64,000 bases of DNA from Anaerozeibacter sp031551775 (GTDB lineage: Bacteria > Bacillota > Clostridia > Christensenellales > Aristaeellaceae), in contig JAVBND010000012.1 of the NCBI GenBank assembly GCA_031551775.1, positions 36,505 through 100,504 on the forward strand. The letters run 5' to 3'. Within the stretch, counting starts at the first letter, position 1. The number at the start of each line of letters is the position of its first letter. Below are positions 41,048 through 49,000 of this stretch, one piece after another. The translations under genes were made by a program, and so were the position numbers. The notes under the pieces were generated by a model. The model saw only the letters and a list, made by a program, of their open reading frames with translations. It was not told the origin of the DNA and did not search any database.

Positions 41048-42064
41048 ATGAAGACCTACGATTTGTATAAAACATACGAGAACATCTACGTACCCATGGT
41101 GGTAGACTGCGAATCAGGACGCTTTGCCTGCGCCACGATCCGCCTCGCGGGGCGGGTGCGCAGCGCGCAGCAAGCGTTTGACGAGCGGTTTCATGCGCTG
41201 TCCGGCGCCGCGCCGATGGGGGCGTTGGGCGGCGACCTCGAAGCTACCGTCAACCTTGAACCAGATCATCCCATGGCGCTGGCGCTGGTGGCCGCCTTTG
41301 AGTTGGCCGCGGTGCTAAGCACGCTCGCCTGCTTTGCGTTCAAGTACACAGGCCAGGGCGATGTCGCGCTTGCACAGGCGCGCAAAGGGCTTCAAATCCC
41401 CGCACTCTTCCCCATGCCCTATCAGCAGATGCTTCAGGAATCGCCTGTATTTGCCGATCTGCTATACTGCGCAATGAACTTGGCCGAAAGCAAGGAGGAG
41501 GCGCTCTCCTCGGCAAACCTGCTCAGGGGACTCTTTCCAAGGAAGATCATCGAGAGCGACTATGAACTGCTCAAGCAATTAAGCGCCTGGCCGGAACACT
41601 TGATGTTACACGTCGCCGCCCAGCTCCGGTTTTACGGCATGAAGGATGGCGACCCCAACGACTCCCGAATCGGCAGCGCCATGGCGGTGGCGGTGCTGGA
41701 CAGCGCGCTCATCCAGGCCGAGGCGAACTGGGCGTACAAAAAACACGCCTCGGATTGGTATCAGGCACTTGGATTGATGGCGAAGTTTTTGGGTGAAGTG
41801 ATGGCGGGATACAACCGCGCGTTTGTCCAAAACGGGCTGCCCGACAGGCCGGGAATTGAACTGGACTGCCTGCTGCAATCGACCGTCAATCACTTGGTCA
41901 AACATTTGGATCTGTTGCCCAAGGGCAAGATGTTCGCCTGGCTGCTGGCGGACACTCAGGCCATCAAGTCATTCCACAAGACGGCGGGACAATACGAATG
42001 GGCGCGCCAGACCCAATCGTACGCAAAGCTCGAGCGCGCCATCAAGGCGTGGAATGAGAGGTAG
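41048..42064 (+). CDS. Uncharacterised all-helical protein of the signalling island
   Basis: A 338-residue soluble protein with no family I recognise. Its sequence alternates amphipathic segments (for example FELAAVLSTLACFAF, QMLQESPVFADLLYCAMNLA and NHLVKHLDLLPKGKMFAWLL), so it is probably all-alpha and repeat-like, as in adaptor or scaffold proteins. No signal peptide, membrane helix or catalytic motif is evident. GGGGAGGG serves the ATG at 41048; a longer reading from 40937 has no ribosome site. It ends four bases before the DUF4062-P-loop gene, so the two products probably work together. Confidence 0.6.
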   Translation: MKTYDLYKTYENIYVPMVVDCESGRFACATIRLAGRVRSAQQAFDERFHALSGAAPMGALGGDLEATVNLEPDHPMALALVAAFELAAVLSTLACFAFKYTGQGDVALAQARKGLQIPALFPMPYQQMLQESPVFADLLYCAMNLAESKEEALSSANLLRGLFPRKIIESDYELLKQLSAWPEHLMLHVAAQLRFYGMKDGDPNDSRIGSAMAVAVLDSALIQAEANWAYKKHASDWYQALGLMAKFLGEVMAGYNRAFVQNGLPDRPGIELDCLLQSTVNHLVKHLDLLPKGKMFAWLLADTQAIKSFHKTAGQYEWARQTQSYAKLERAIKAWNER

Positions 42065-42068
42065 CGGC

Positions 42069-43904
42069 ATGCGGCTTCGGACGGTGAAGGTGTTTTTATC
42101 GAGCTCCTTTCAGGACATGCACATGGAGCGGGACCTGCTGCTGACAGGCGCGTTTGCGCGGTTGGACGTACGGCTTCGAGCGCATGGCCTGCGCTTGGAG
42201 GTGGCGGACCTCAGGGGCAGCGAACAGGAATGCCAACAAGCGGAGTTTGAGCGCGCGGTGTTCAAAAATTGCCTGGATGAAGTTGACAACTGCAAGCCCC
42301 GCATGGTGTGCCTGCTTGGCGACCGCTACGGCTGGGTGCCCTATGAGGAAGGCACGCAAGACACGGAGATGGCCTACACCGCGCGCGCTTTGTGTACGCG
42401 CCACGGTTTGTCCTCCAAGCAAATCTCCGGCAAGAGCATCACGCACCTCGAAGTGATGTACGGACTTGAGGTTATGGATCCGAAAAAGTGCTTCTTCTTC
42501 ATCCGCGATCTTCAGTGCGTGGAACCCATGTCCCCGGAGGATCAGTCGCGCTACATATCTTCGGACCCCATGGACCGCCAAAAGCTGGCCTCACTCAAAC
42601 GCGATCTGCTCAGGCAGTATGTGGTGGAAGTCCCCGCGCCCTACACAGAGCCCGGACACCATGTGCAGGTGTATCCGGCTGTATATGAAGGGGGGCAGCT
42701 GCGGGGCCTTGACGCCCTGAATGAGGCCGTGCACCGCAACCTGACCTTCAGCCTTTATGATGAGCTGAACGCGCGCAAACCGGAGCTTTCGGATGTGCGC
42801 GTGGCGAATCTGTTTGATGAGGCGCTCAGAAGCACGCTTCCCATGCCCGGACTCGAACCTGCCCTGGCGCATTTGGCGGGCAAGGACGCCTCCGCGCTCC
42901 TGTTGACCGGACCGGCGGGCGTGGGCAAGAGCGTGCTCATGGCGCAGATTTTTGATGCGTGCGAGCGCGGCTGGACGGTGCTTGGCGCGGCCGCCGGCAG
43001 TTTCGGGGATGGCGCGAGCGCCGCCGGGCTGCTCGGTGAACTGGCGCGCCAGCTTGCCCGGCGCATGGGCCGGCATCCGCAAAAGGGGCCTGTGGACGCT
43101 GCCGCCTTCCTGCCTGTGCTGATCAGGGCGGCCCAATCCCAGCCCGTGCTGATGTTGCTGGACGGCCTTGAGCGGCTGGACGCAAGCGAGCAAGCGGTTC
43201 TCGGCAGCGTGCTGTGCGGCCCGTTGCCAGCCGGCGTACGCTGTGTGGCCGCCTGCGCGCAGGACTGTTGGCAGGGCGGACTGAACGGCTTTCACACGCT
43301 TTCGGTAAAACCTCCGGAGGATGGGGACGCACTGGTACGCGCCATCGGCCTGCAGTTTGGCAAGCGGCTGGATCAACAGATTCGCGGCCAGATCGCTCAA
43401 AAGATGGCGGGCAGTCCGGCCTATGCGCGGATCGCCGCCGGATACCTGTCGGGTATGCGCTTTGCAGACTATACCAAGTATTCCGGGAGCAAGGCGCATC
43501 TTCAGTGGATGAGCGAAGCGCTTTCCATGATGCCCGACGACCGCCAAGGCGCCGTTTGCTACCTGTTGGAGCGCGCGAAAGCGTTGTACGGCGACGCGCT
43601 ATTGAATCCGGTGCTGCGCGCGCTTGCCCGCTCGCACGGCGGTGTGTCAAATGACGCGCTGCTTGAAGAACTGTCCGGTGAATCCCAGGCGGAACTCGGC
43701 CGTGGCGCGCTGTTCAAAGTGCTTCGCGGCATGAAGCGGTACGTGGACAAGCGTGATGCCCTGCGCAGGCAGCTCAGCGACCTCGCTTTTTTCCTTCGGC
43801 CGGTTCTGTGGCTTGATGTGGGCAACCGCTGGTGGTCCCTCAGGCACGCGGGCGACCGCGCCGCCATTGAGTCATTCCTGAACCGCCGAACAAAAGAAAC
43901 CTAG
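42069..43904 (+). CDS. DUF4062 + P-loop NTPase (STAND-like) protein
   Basis: A 611-residue protein. Residues 5 to about 145 form a DUF4062 domain (VKVFLSSSFQDMHMERDLLL, then CLLGDRYGWVP), a TIR-related fold found at the N-terminus of NACHT/STAND proteins such as NPHP3, TEP1 and NWD1. The P-loop module has Walker A GPAGVGKS (281-288) and Walker B LMLLDGLERLD (361-371), followed by a helical C-terminus without WD40 repeats. It begins five bases after the previous stop. The same N-terminal domain is present in the giant protein at 46075, so the two may share a partner. I infer a STAND-type sensor or switch. The start at 42069 gives a DUF4062 at residue 5; upstream residues belong to another frame of the previous gene. 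Confidence 0.75.
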   Translation: MRLRTVKVFLSSSFQDMHMERDLLLTGAFARLDVRLRAHGLRLEVADLRGSEQECQQAEFERAVFKNCLDEVDNCKPRMVCLLGDRYGWVPYEEGTQDTEMAYTARALCTRHGLSSKQISGKSITHLEVMYGLEVMDPKKCFFFIRDLQCVEPMSPEDQSRYISSDPMDRQKLASLKRDLLRQYVVEVPAPYTEPGHHVQVYPAVYEGGQLRGLDALNEAVHRNLTFSLYDELNARKPELSDVRVANLFDEALRSTLPMPGLEPALAHLAGKDASALLLTGPAGVGKSVLMAQIFDACERGWTVLGAAAGSFGDGASAAGLLGELARQLARRMGRHPQKGPVDAAAFLPVLIRAAQSQPVLMLLDGLERLDASEQAVLGSVLCGPLPAGVRCVAACAQDCWQGGLNGFHTLSVKPPEDGDALVRAIGLQFGKRLDQQIRGQIAQKMAGSPAYARIAAGYLSGMRFADYTKYSGSKAHLQWMSEALSMMPDDRQGAVCYLLERAKALYGDALLNPVLRALARSHGGVSNDALLEELSGESQAELGRGALFKVLRGMKRYVDKRDALRRQLSDLAFFLRPVLWLDVGNRWWSLRHAGDRAAIESFLNRRTKET

Positions 43905-43974
43905 ATGGTGTTTACTCGAGTTCGCGAAAAGACTGCAAAAGACGCCCCTGACAATCTCTCGTAAACACCATCTA
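43902..43974. repeat. 14-bp perfect inverted repeat at gene junction
   Basis: TAGATGGTGTTTAC (43902-43915) and GTAAACACCATCTA (43961-43974) are exact inverted copies around a 45-base loop. The left arm contains the stop codon of the DUF4062 gene. No T-run follows, so it is not a standard terminator. It could be an mRNA processing or protection element, an operator pair, or the ends of a tiny mobile element. Confidence 0.7.
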
Positions 43975-43992
43975 AACCAGGAGGTGCGGCGC

Positions 43993-44553
43993 ATGACGTA
44001 CTACATCCTTTCGGGCATCTTCGCGTTGCTGGGCATTCTTTCCATCTTTGTGCGCATAGGCCCGCTGATGCCGCTCGGCTTCAAAATCGCGGCGGGCTTT
44101 TTGATCATGCTGTGCGCGGCGGTTCTGAAAATGCGCGCCGACGAGCATGATACAAAGCCGGCCGCCAAGCTTTGGCTTACGCTGGGGTTCATCGCCTCGA
44201 TGATCGTGGCTGTGTTTTGCATGTTTACAGCGCGCGGCCCGATGATCGTCCCCGAACGCGGATGGAGTTTTGAAGGCTGGGTGAGCATCCAGTACAGCGT
44301 AATTTGCCTGTGGCTGATGATCATCGCCGCTCTCTACGGCCAGTTCTTTCAGATGCTCACGAAACAAGGCCGCAAGCTCAGTCCCGGCCGCTTTGTCATG
44401 CTCATTCCAATCGCCGCGGCGCTGTTGTTTATGCTAAAGGCGAGCGGAGCGCTGAAGGATTTCCCGCCCGATTGGGCAATGGTCATTCCCTTCGCGCTTT
44501 ACGCGCTGGCTTTCTTCAATCTTGGAAGACTTGAGGGCCATGAGCATTTTTGA
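43993..44553 (+). CDS. Small integral membrane protein of the signalling island
   Basis: A 186-residue polytopic protein with about six hydrophobic segments, beginning MTYYILSGIFALLGILSIF and ending in FALYALAFFNLGRLEGHEHF, and short charged loops. No family is recognised. GGAGGT (43980-43985) precedes the ATG at 43993; the GTG at 43984 overlaps it. Lying between NTPase and TIR genes, it may be a membrane anchor or effector, or an immunity-type partner, which is inference from position only. Confidence 0.6.
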   Translation: MTYYILSGIFALLGILSIFVRIGPLMPLGFKIAAGFLIMLCAAVLKMRADEHDTKPAAKLWLTLGFIASMIVAVFCMFTARGPMIVPERGWSFEGWVSIQYSVICLWLMIIAALYGQFFQMLTKQGRKLSPGRFVMLIPIAAALLFMLKASGALKDFPPDWAMVIPFALYALAFFNLGRLEGHEHF

Positions 44554-44593
44554 CGTTTGAGGGCTCAATACAAATCGTATGGGAGGAAGCAAA

Positions 44594-45925
44594 ATGGCAC
44601 ACGACGTGTTCATCAGCTATTCCAGCAAGGACAAATTAACGGCGGACGCGATTTGCCACGCGCTGGAACATACCGGTGTCAGGTGCTGGATCGCACCGCG
44701 CGACGTACGCGCCGGGTTCAAGTACGGCGCGGAGATCATCGGCGCGATCCGCGACTGCCGCGCGATGGTCTTGGTGTTTTCTGTCAACTCCAGCCGCTCC
44801 GAGCACGTTCAAAACGAAATCGAGCGCGCGTTCGGACACGAAAAGATCATCATCCCGTTTCGGATTGAGAACGCGCCGATGGACGACAACCTGGAGTATT
44901 TCCTGTCCAGCAAACACTGGATCGACGCCTACCCGGGCGACTCGGAATTCAAGAATCTGGTACGCGCCGCCCGCGTGGCGCTGGGCCTTGAGGCGGAAAC
45001 CGCACCCGCGCCCGTCGGCGCGCCCCCCGCTGCGCCCACCGCGCCCACAAGCCCGCCCCCCGCGCCTGTTCCCTTGAAAGAAAGCGGTGCGGTCAACCGC
45101 TACGCAAACACCATCGGCAACATGCGGTGCGCGGCCTTCGCGGCCAGGCAGGGCGACTGGATCTACTTCTGCGACGGGCAAGCGCTGTGCAAGATGCGCC
45201 TGGACGGTACGGACGAACAGCGCCTGATCGCGCTCAATGTAAGCTCCATCGGCGTCACAGGCGATGATGTTTTTTACAAGGACGGGCTGTACCTGTACCG
45301 GATCGGCACCGACGGCAAGGGCAGAAAGACCATCATCGGTTTCGTGCTCTGGAACCACTTCATCGCCGACGGCTGGATCTACTTCTCCAACACCAACGAC
45401 CGCGACGTGCTCTACAAGGTCAGGACCGACGGAAGCGAGTTCATCAAGCTGTGCGACATTCCCTTCAGCAAATTCGTGTTCGCGCATGAAAACTTCGTCT
45501 ATTTTAGCTCCGATGAAGGCTGGCACCGGGTGGGGACCGACGGCACGGGCTACCGGAAACTGGACGTCAACGGCAGTTGCCCCAACGTCGTGGGCGACTG
45601 GATCTACTACCTGGACGAAGAATTCAATTCAATCCACCGCGTGCGCCTGGATGGCAGCGGTGACGAGGAGCTGGCCCCGCAAAAGTGGCTCAGGATGGTG
45701 GTTCACGAGGACGGCTACCTGTACTGCCAGAACTACGGCTTTGGCGAGCTGTACCGCGCGAAGCTCGGTGACGAGGGCAATATGGAAAAGCTGATCGGCG
45801 AATCCATCGTAACCTATGCGCTGGCGGGCGATTGGATCGTATTTAAGCTCAACCGGTCGGGCGGCTTGATGTGCCGCATGAAGACCGATGCAACAGGCCT
45901 TGTCCAGATGCATCAGGGAGGCTAA
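44594..45925 (+). CDS. TIR-domain protein with C-terminal beta-propeller
   Basis: A 443-residue protein. Residues 1 to about 132 form a bacterial TIR_2 domain (HDVFISYSSKDKLTADAI, CWIAPRDVRAG, VLVFSVNS). The NADase-type glutamate is expected at E75 in SEHVQNEIERAF. A proline/alanine linker (about 135-162) follows. The rest (about 170-443) has repeated WIYF/YYLD strands with MRLDGTDEQ, VRTDGSE, VGTDGTG, VRLDGSG and MKTDATG, a DUF5050-type propeller. Such TIR domains in bacterial immunity consume NAD+ or make cyclic ADP-ribose-type signals when triggered; the propeller may be the sensor. GGGAGG precedes the ATG. A degenerate second TIR start follows directly. Confidence 0.85.
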   Translation: MAHDVFISYSSKDKLTADAICHALEHTGVRCWIAPRDVRAGFKYGAEIIGAIRDCRAMVLVFSVNSSRSEHVQNEIERAFGHEKIIIPFRIENAPMDDNLEYFLSSKHWIDAYPGDSEFKNLVRAARVALGLEAETAPAPVGAPPAAPTAPTSPPPAPVPLKESGAVNRYANTIGNMRCAAFAARQGDWIYFCDGQALCKMRLDGTDEQRLIALNVSSIGVTGDDVFYKDGLYLYRIGTDGKGRKTIIGFVLWNHFIADGWIYFSNTNDRDVLYKVRTDGSEFIKLCDIPFSKFVFAHENFVYFSSDEGWHRVGTDGTGYRKLDVNGSCPNVVGDWIYYLDEEFNSIHRVRLDGSGDEELAPQKWLRMVVHEDGYLYCQNYGFGELYRAKLGDEGNMEKLIGESIVTYALAGDWIVFKLNRSGGLMCRMKTDATGLVQMHQGG

Positions 45926-45939
45926 CCGGCGGACACCGC

Positions 45940-46035
45940 ATGGCTCATGACGCGCTCATCAGCCATCTGAGCAAGGACAAATTGACCGCCGAAGACATCA
46001 CGCGGCAACCTGCGGTCGCGCCGTTTGCCGCTTAG
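45940..46035 (+). pseudogene. Remnant of a second TIR gene
   Basis: An ATG at 45940 opens MAHDALISHLSKDKLTAEDI, clearly parallel to MAHDVFISYSSKDKLTADAI of the preceding gene, then drifts and stops at 46033-46035 after 31 residues. The DNA is also alike over about the first 60 bases (AGCAAGGACAAATT is identical). It lies entirely between the TIR and giant STAND genes, with no other TIR sequence remaining. It is best explained as the leftover of a tandem TIR paralogue removed by deletion. Confidence 0.75.
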
Positions 46036-46074
46036 CAGGAATGACCGGGTCAGTGCGGAAGGAGGCAATAAACC

Positions 46075-49000
46075 ATGCAATGGGAAAATGTCTACATCTT
46101 CATCAGCAGCACCTTCAACGACATGCACGCCGAGCGCGACTACCTGGTCAAGAAGGTATTCCCGAGGCTTAGCGACTGGTGCGAGCAGCGCAAGCTCCGG
46201 CTGGTGGACATTGACCTGCGCTGGGGCGTGTCCGAGGCGGACGCCACGGCGAACAAGCGTGTGGTGGAGGTGTGCCTCAACCGGATCGACGCCTGCCGCC
46301 CTTTCTTCGTTTGCCTCTTGGGACAGCGGCGCGGCTGGGTGCCGGGGCCCGACGACATCAGCGAAGACACGCGCCGCCAGTTTCCGGCGCTCAGCGAAAA
46401 ATACGCGGGCAACACGTCGGTTACCGAGATGGAAATCCTGCACGCGCTGGTTGATCCGCTCAGAAACGCCGAGGCGGCCGAGCACTCGTTCTTCTACCTG
46501 CGCGAGGCGGACTACCTGAAATCCATTCAGATGGGCGCGCAACTGGACATCTACACCAACCGGCTCGAGGCCGATCCCGGCTATGCGGACGCCGAACTCG
46601 CGCGCTGGCGCGAGCAAGTGATCCCGGCCACCGGACGAGCGGTGAGCCATTATTCCGCGACCTGGGATGAGCGCGACGCCACACCCGAAATCGCGCTGCC
46701 GCTCATCTGCCCGACCACCGCCGAAAAGGGCAGCGAAGCGTTCCGATCGGCGCTGTCAAAGTGGCAGGCATCCTGGCTGAAAGTGGGCGTCGAAGCGGGC
46801 GTTGAAGGCGAAATCACCGATCCCATGCAGCGCGCCAAGGCGCAAGCCTACAACGCGAAGCTGACGGCGGGGCGGCTTGGGCACTTTACATCGGGTGAGC
46901 GCGAGCTGGCGGAGGTAATCCTTGAGCAGCTTAAGCGCGCGATCACCGAGCGGTTCGGCGAACGGACGCAGCAGCAGCCCTCTGCGCTTTCGCGGGAGCT
47001 TGAGCAGCAAGAGCAAATGCTGCACCTGGCGTCGGAGGGCTACATTGAGCGCACGGGAGATTTTGACGCGATAAACGCATACCTCGCGGGCGACGAGCGG
47101 CGTCCGCTGGCCGTCACGGCGTTTGCGGGCATGGGCAAGACCAGCATGCTGGCCTACTTCCTCGCGCATTATCAGCCGGGATCGGGCGAATGCGCTTGCT
47201 ACCGGTTCGTGGGCGGCAGCGACGATTCGGTCAACGGGGAGCGGCTGATCCGGTCGGTTTTGACCGAGCTCAAGCAGCGCGGCAGGATCGGGAGCGAAAT
47301 TCCCACTTCCTCAACGGCGATGATGGACAAGCTGCCCGCGCTGCTTGCTGAGGCGGCGCAAAAGGGCAAGCTCGTGATCGTGATCGACGCGCTCAATCAG
47401 CTGGAAGGCGGCATGGAGGGCCTCGGCTGGATTCCGGCCCTGCTGCCCGCGAACGCAAAACTGATCGTCAGCTTTAAAAGGGGCGAAGCGGACGCCGAAG
47501 CCTACCTCAAGGGGCAGGTAGCGGAGGGCGCGATGCGCATACATGAGCTGCGCTCCTTCGACCAACTTACCGACCGCGAGAAGCTGGTGACCGCCTACCT
47601 GACGCGCTATTTCAAAGAGCTGGACGCGCCGCGCATCCGGGCGCTGATCGAATCGGACGGCGCGGAAAACCCGCTGTTTCTCAAAATTGCGCTTGGCGAG
47701 CTTAGGGTGTTTGGCGTACACAACGACCTGACGCAGGTCATCAGGTCGAGCTTTGGCGAGACGCCCATTCAGGCGTTTGGTTCGGTGCTGGATCGGCTCG
47801 AGCGCGACCCGGCATACTCGGCCATCCAGCCCGCGCAGGCGCTGCCCAGGGTGTTCGGGTATCTGGCGCACAGCCGGTATGGGCTGAGCGTCGAGGAGCT
47901 GACCGAGCTGCTGCTCCTGGACGGCGCGGCCCAGGACAGCGCGGATGCGCAGGACGCCATCTACCTGATCCTGCGCCAGCTCAGGCCGTACCTTGCGCGG
48001 CGCGACGGTCGGATCGACTTTTTCTATGAGAGCTTTAAGCTGGCCGCCATGGCGCGCTACACGGGCGATCAGAAGCTGGCGCGCCCCGCCGAAAAATGGC
48101 ACCGCGCGCTGGGCGAATACTTTGCCGCGCGTCCGCTCGGCGACCGCCACAGGCTCATGGAGCAGGCCTGGCAATACGCGCGCGCGGGCATGGCGCAGGC
48201 GTACCGGGACCTGCTGTTTGATTACCTGTTCCTGGAGGCGCGCCTGTCGGCGTTTGACGTGGAGGCGCTGGTTTCCGACTGCCGGCTGATGGACGACGGC
48301 GATGTCAAGCTTCTGGGCGACGGATTTGTACTGGCCGAGAACGCGCTTACGCGCGATCAGAAGCAACTGCCCAGCCAGCTTTGGGGCAGGCTTTCCGGGC
48401 TTGAGAGCGCGCCGTTTCACGCGCTGCTTCAGCAGGTGATCGACGTGATGAAATCGCGCGGAACGCCCTGGCTCAGGCCCATGCGTCCCTCGATGGACGC
48501 GCCCGGCAGCGCGCTGTGGCGCAGCTATCAGGGGAAAATGCTGCCCGCCCTGGCCCAGGGCGGCACGAAGATGATCTACGGCGATGGGCTTACCGGCCAG
48601 GTGAAAATGATCGACATTGAAAGCGGCAAGTGCCTCATGACCATTGAGGAGTCCGCCCAGGACGGCAAGCTGTTTGTTAGCCCCGACGAGTCCCGGCTGT
48701 ACGTCGATTCGGCCATGATGGACCGGGTGCTCAGCTATGAGCTCAAGACCGGCAAACAACTGGGCGAGATGCGCAATCCGGGCAAGTACGGCAGCTACGA
48801 TGTGGCCGGAAATACCCTGGCCGGGCGCGGGCTCGACGGGGTGTTGCGGCTGTGGGAGGGCGACACGCTCATTCTTCGGCGCGAGATCAGGCGCTACGAG
48901 CGCAAGTACATCGGTTTCGCGCTCAGCCCGGACGGCGAAATCCTCTACATCGGCAACAACTTAAATGGCGTGGACTTGGTGGATACCGCGACCGGAGAGG

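Noticed and set aside
47311..48759. Minus-strand open frame of 482 codons opposite the giant STAND gene
   Set aside because: Shadow frame with no motif and no ribosome site; the plus-strand NTPase and helical region are well formed.
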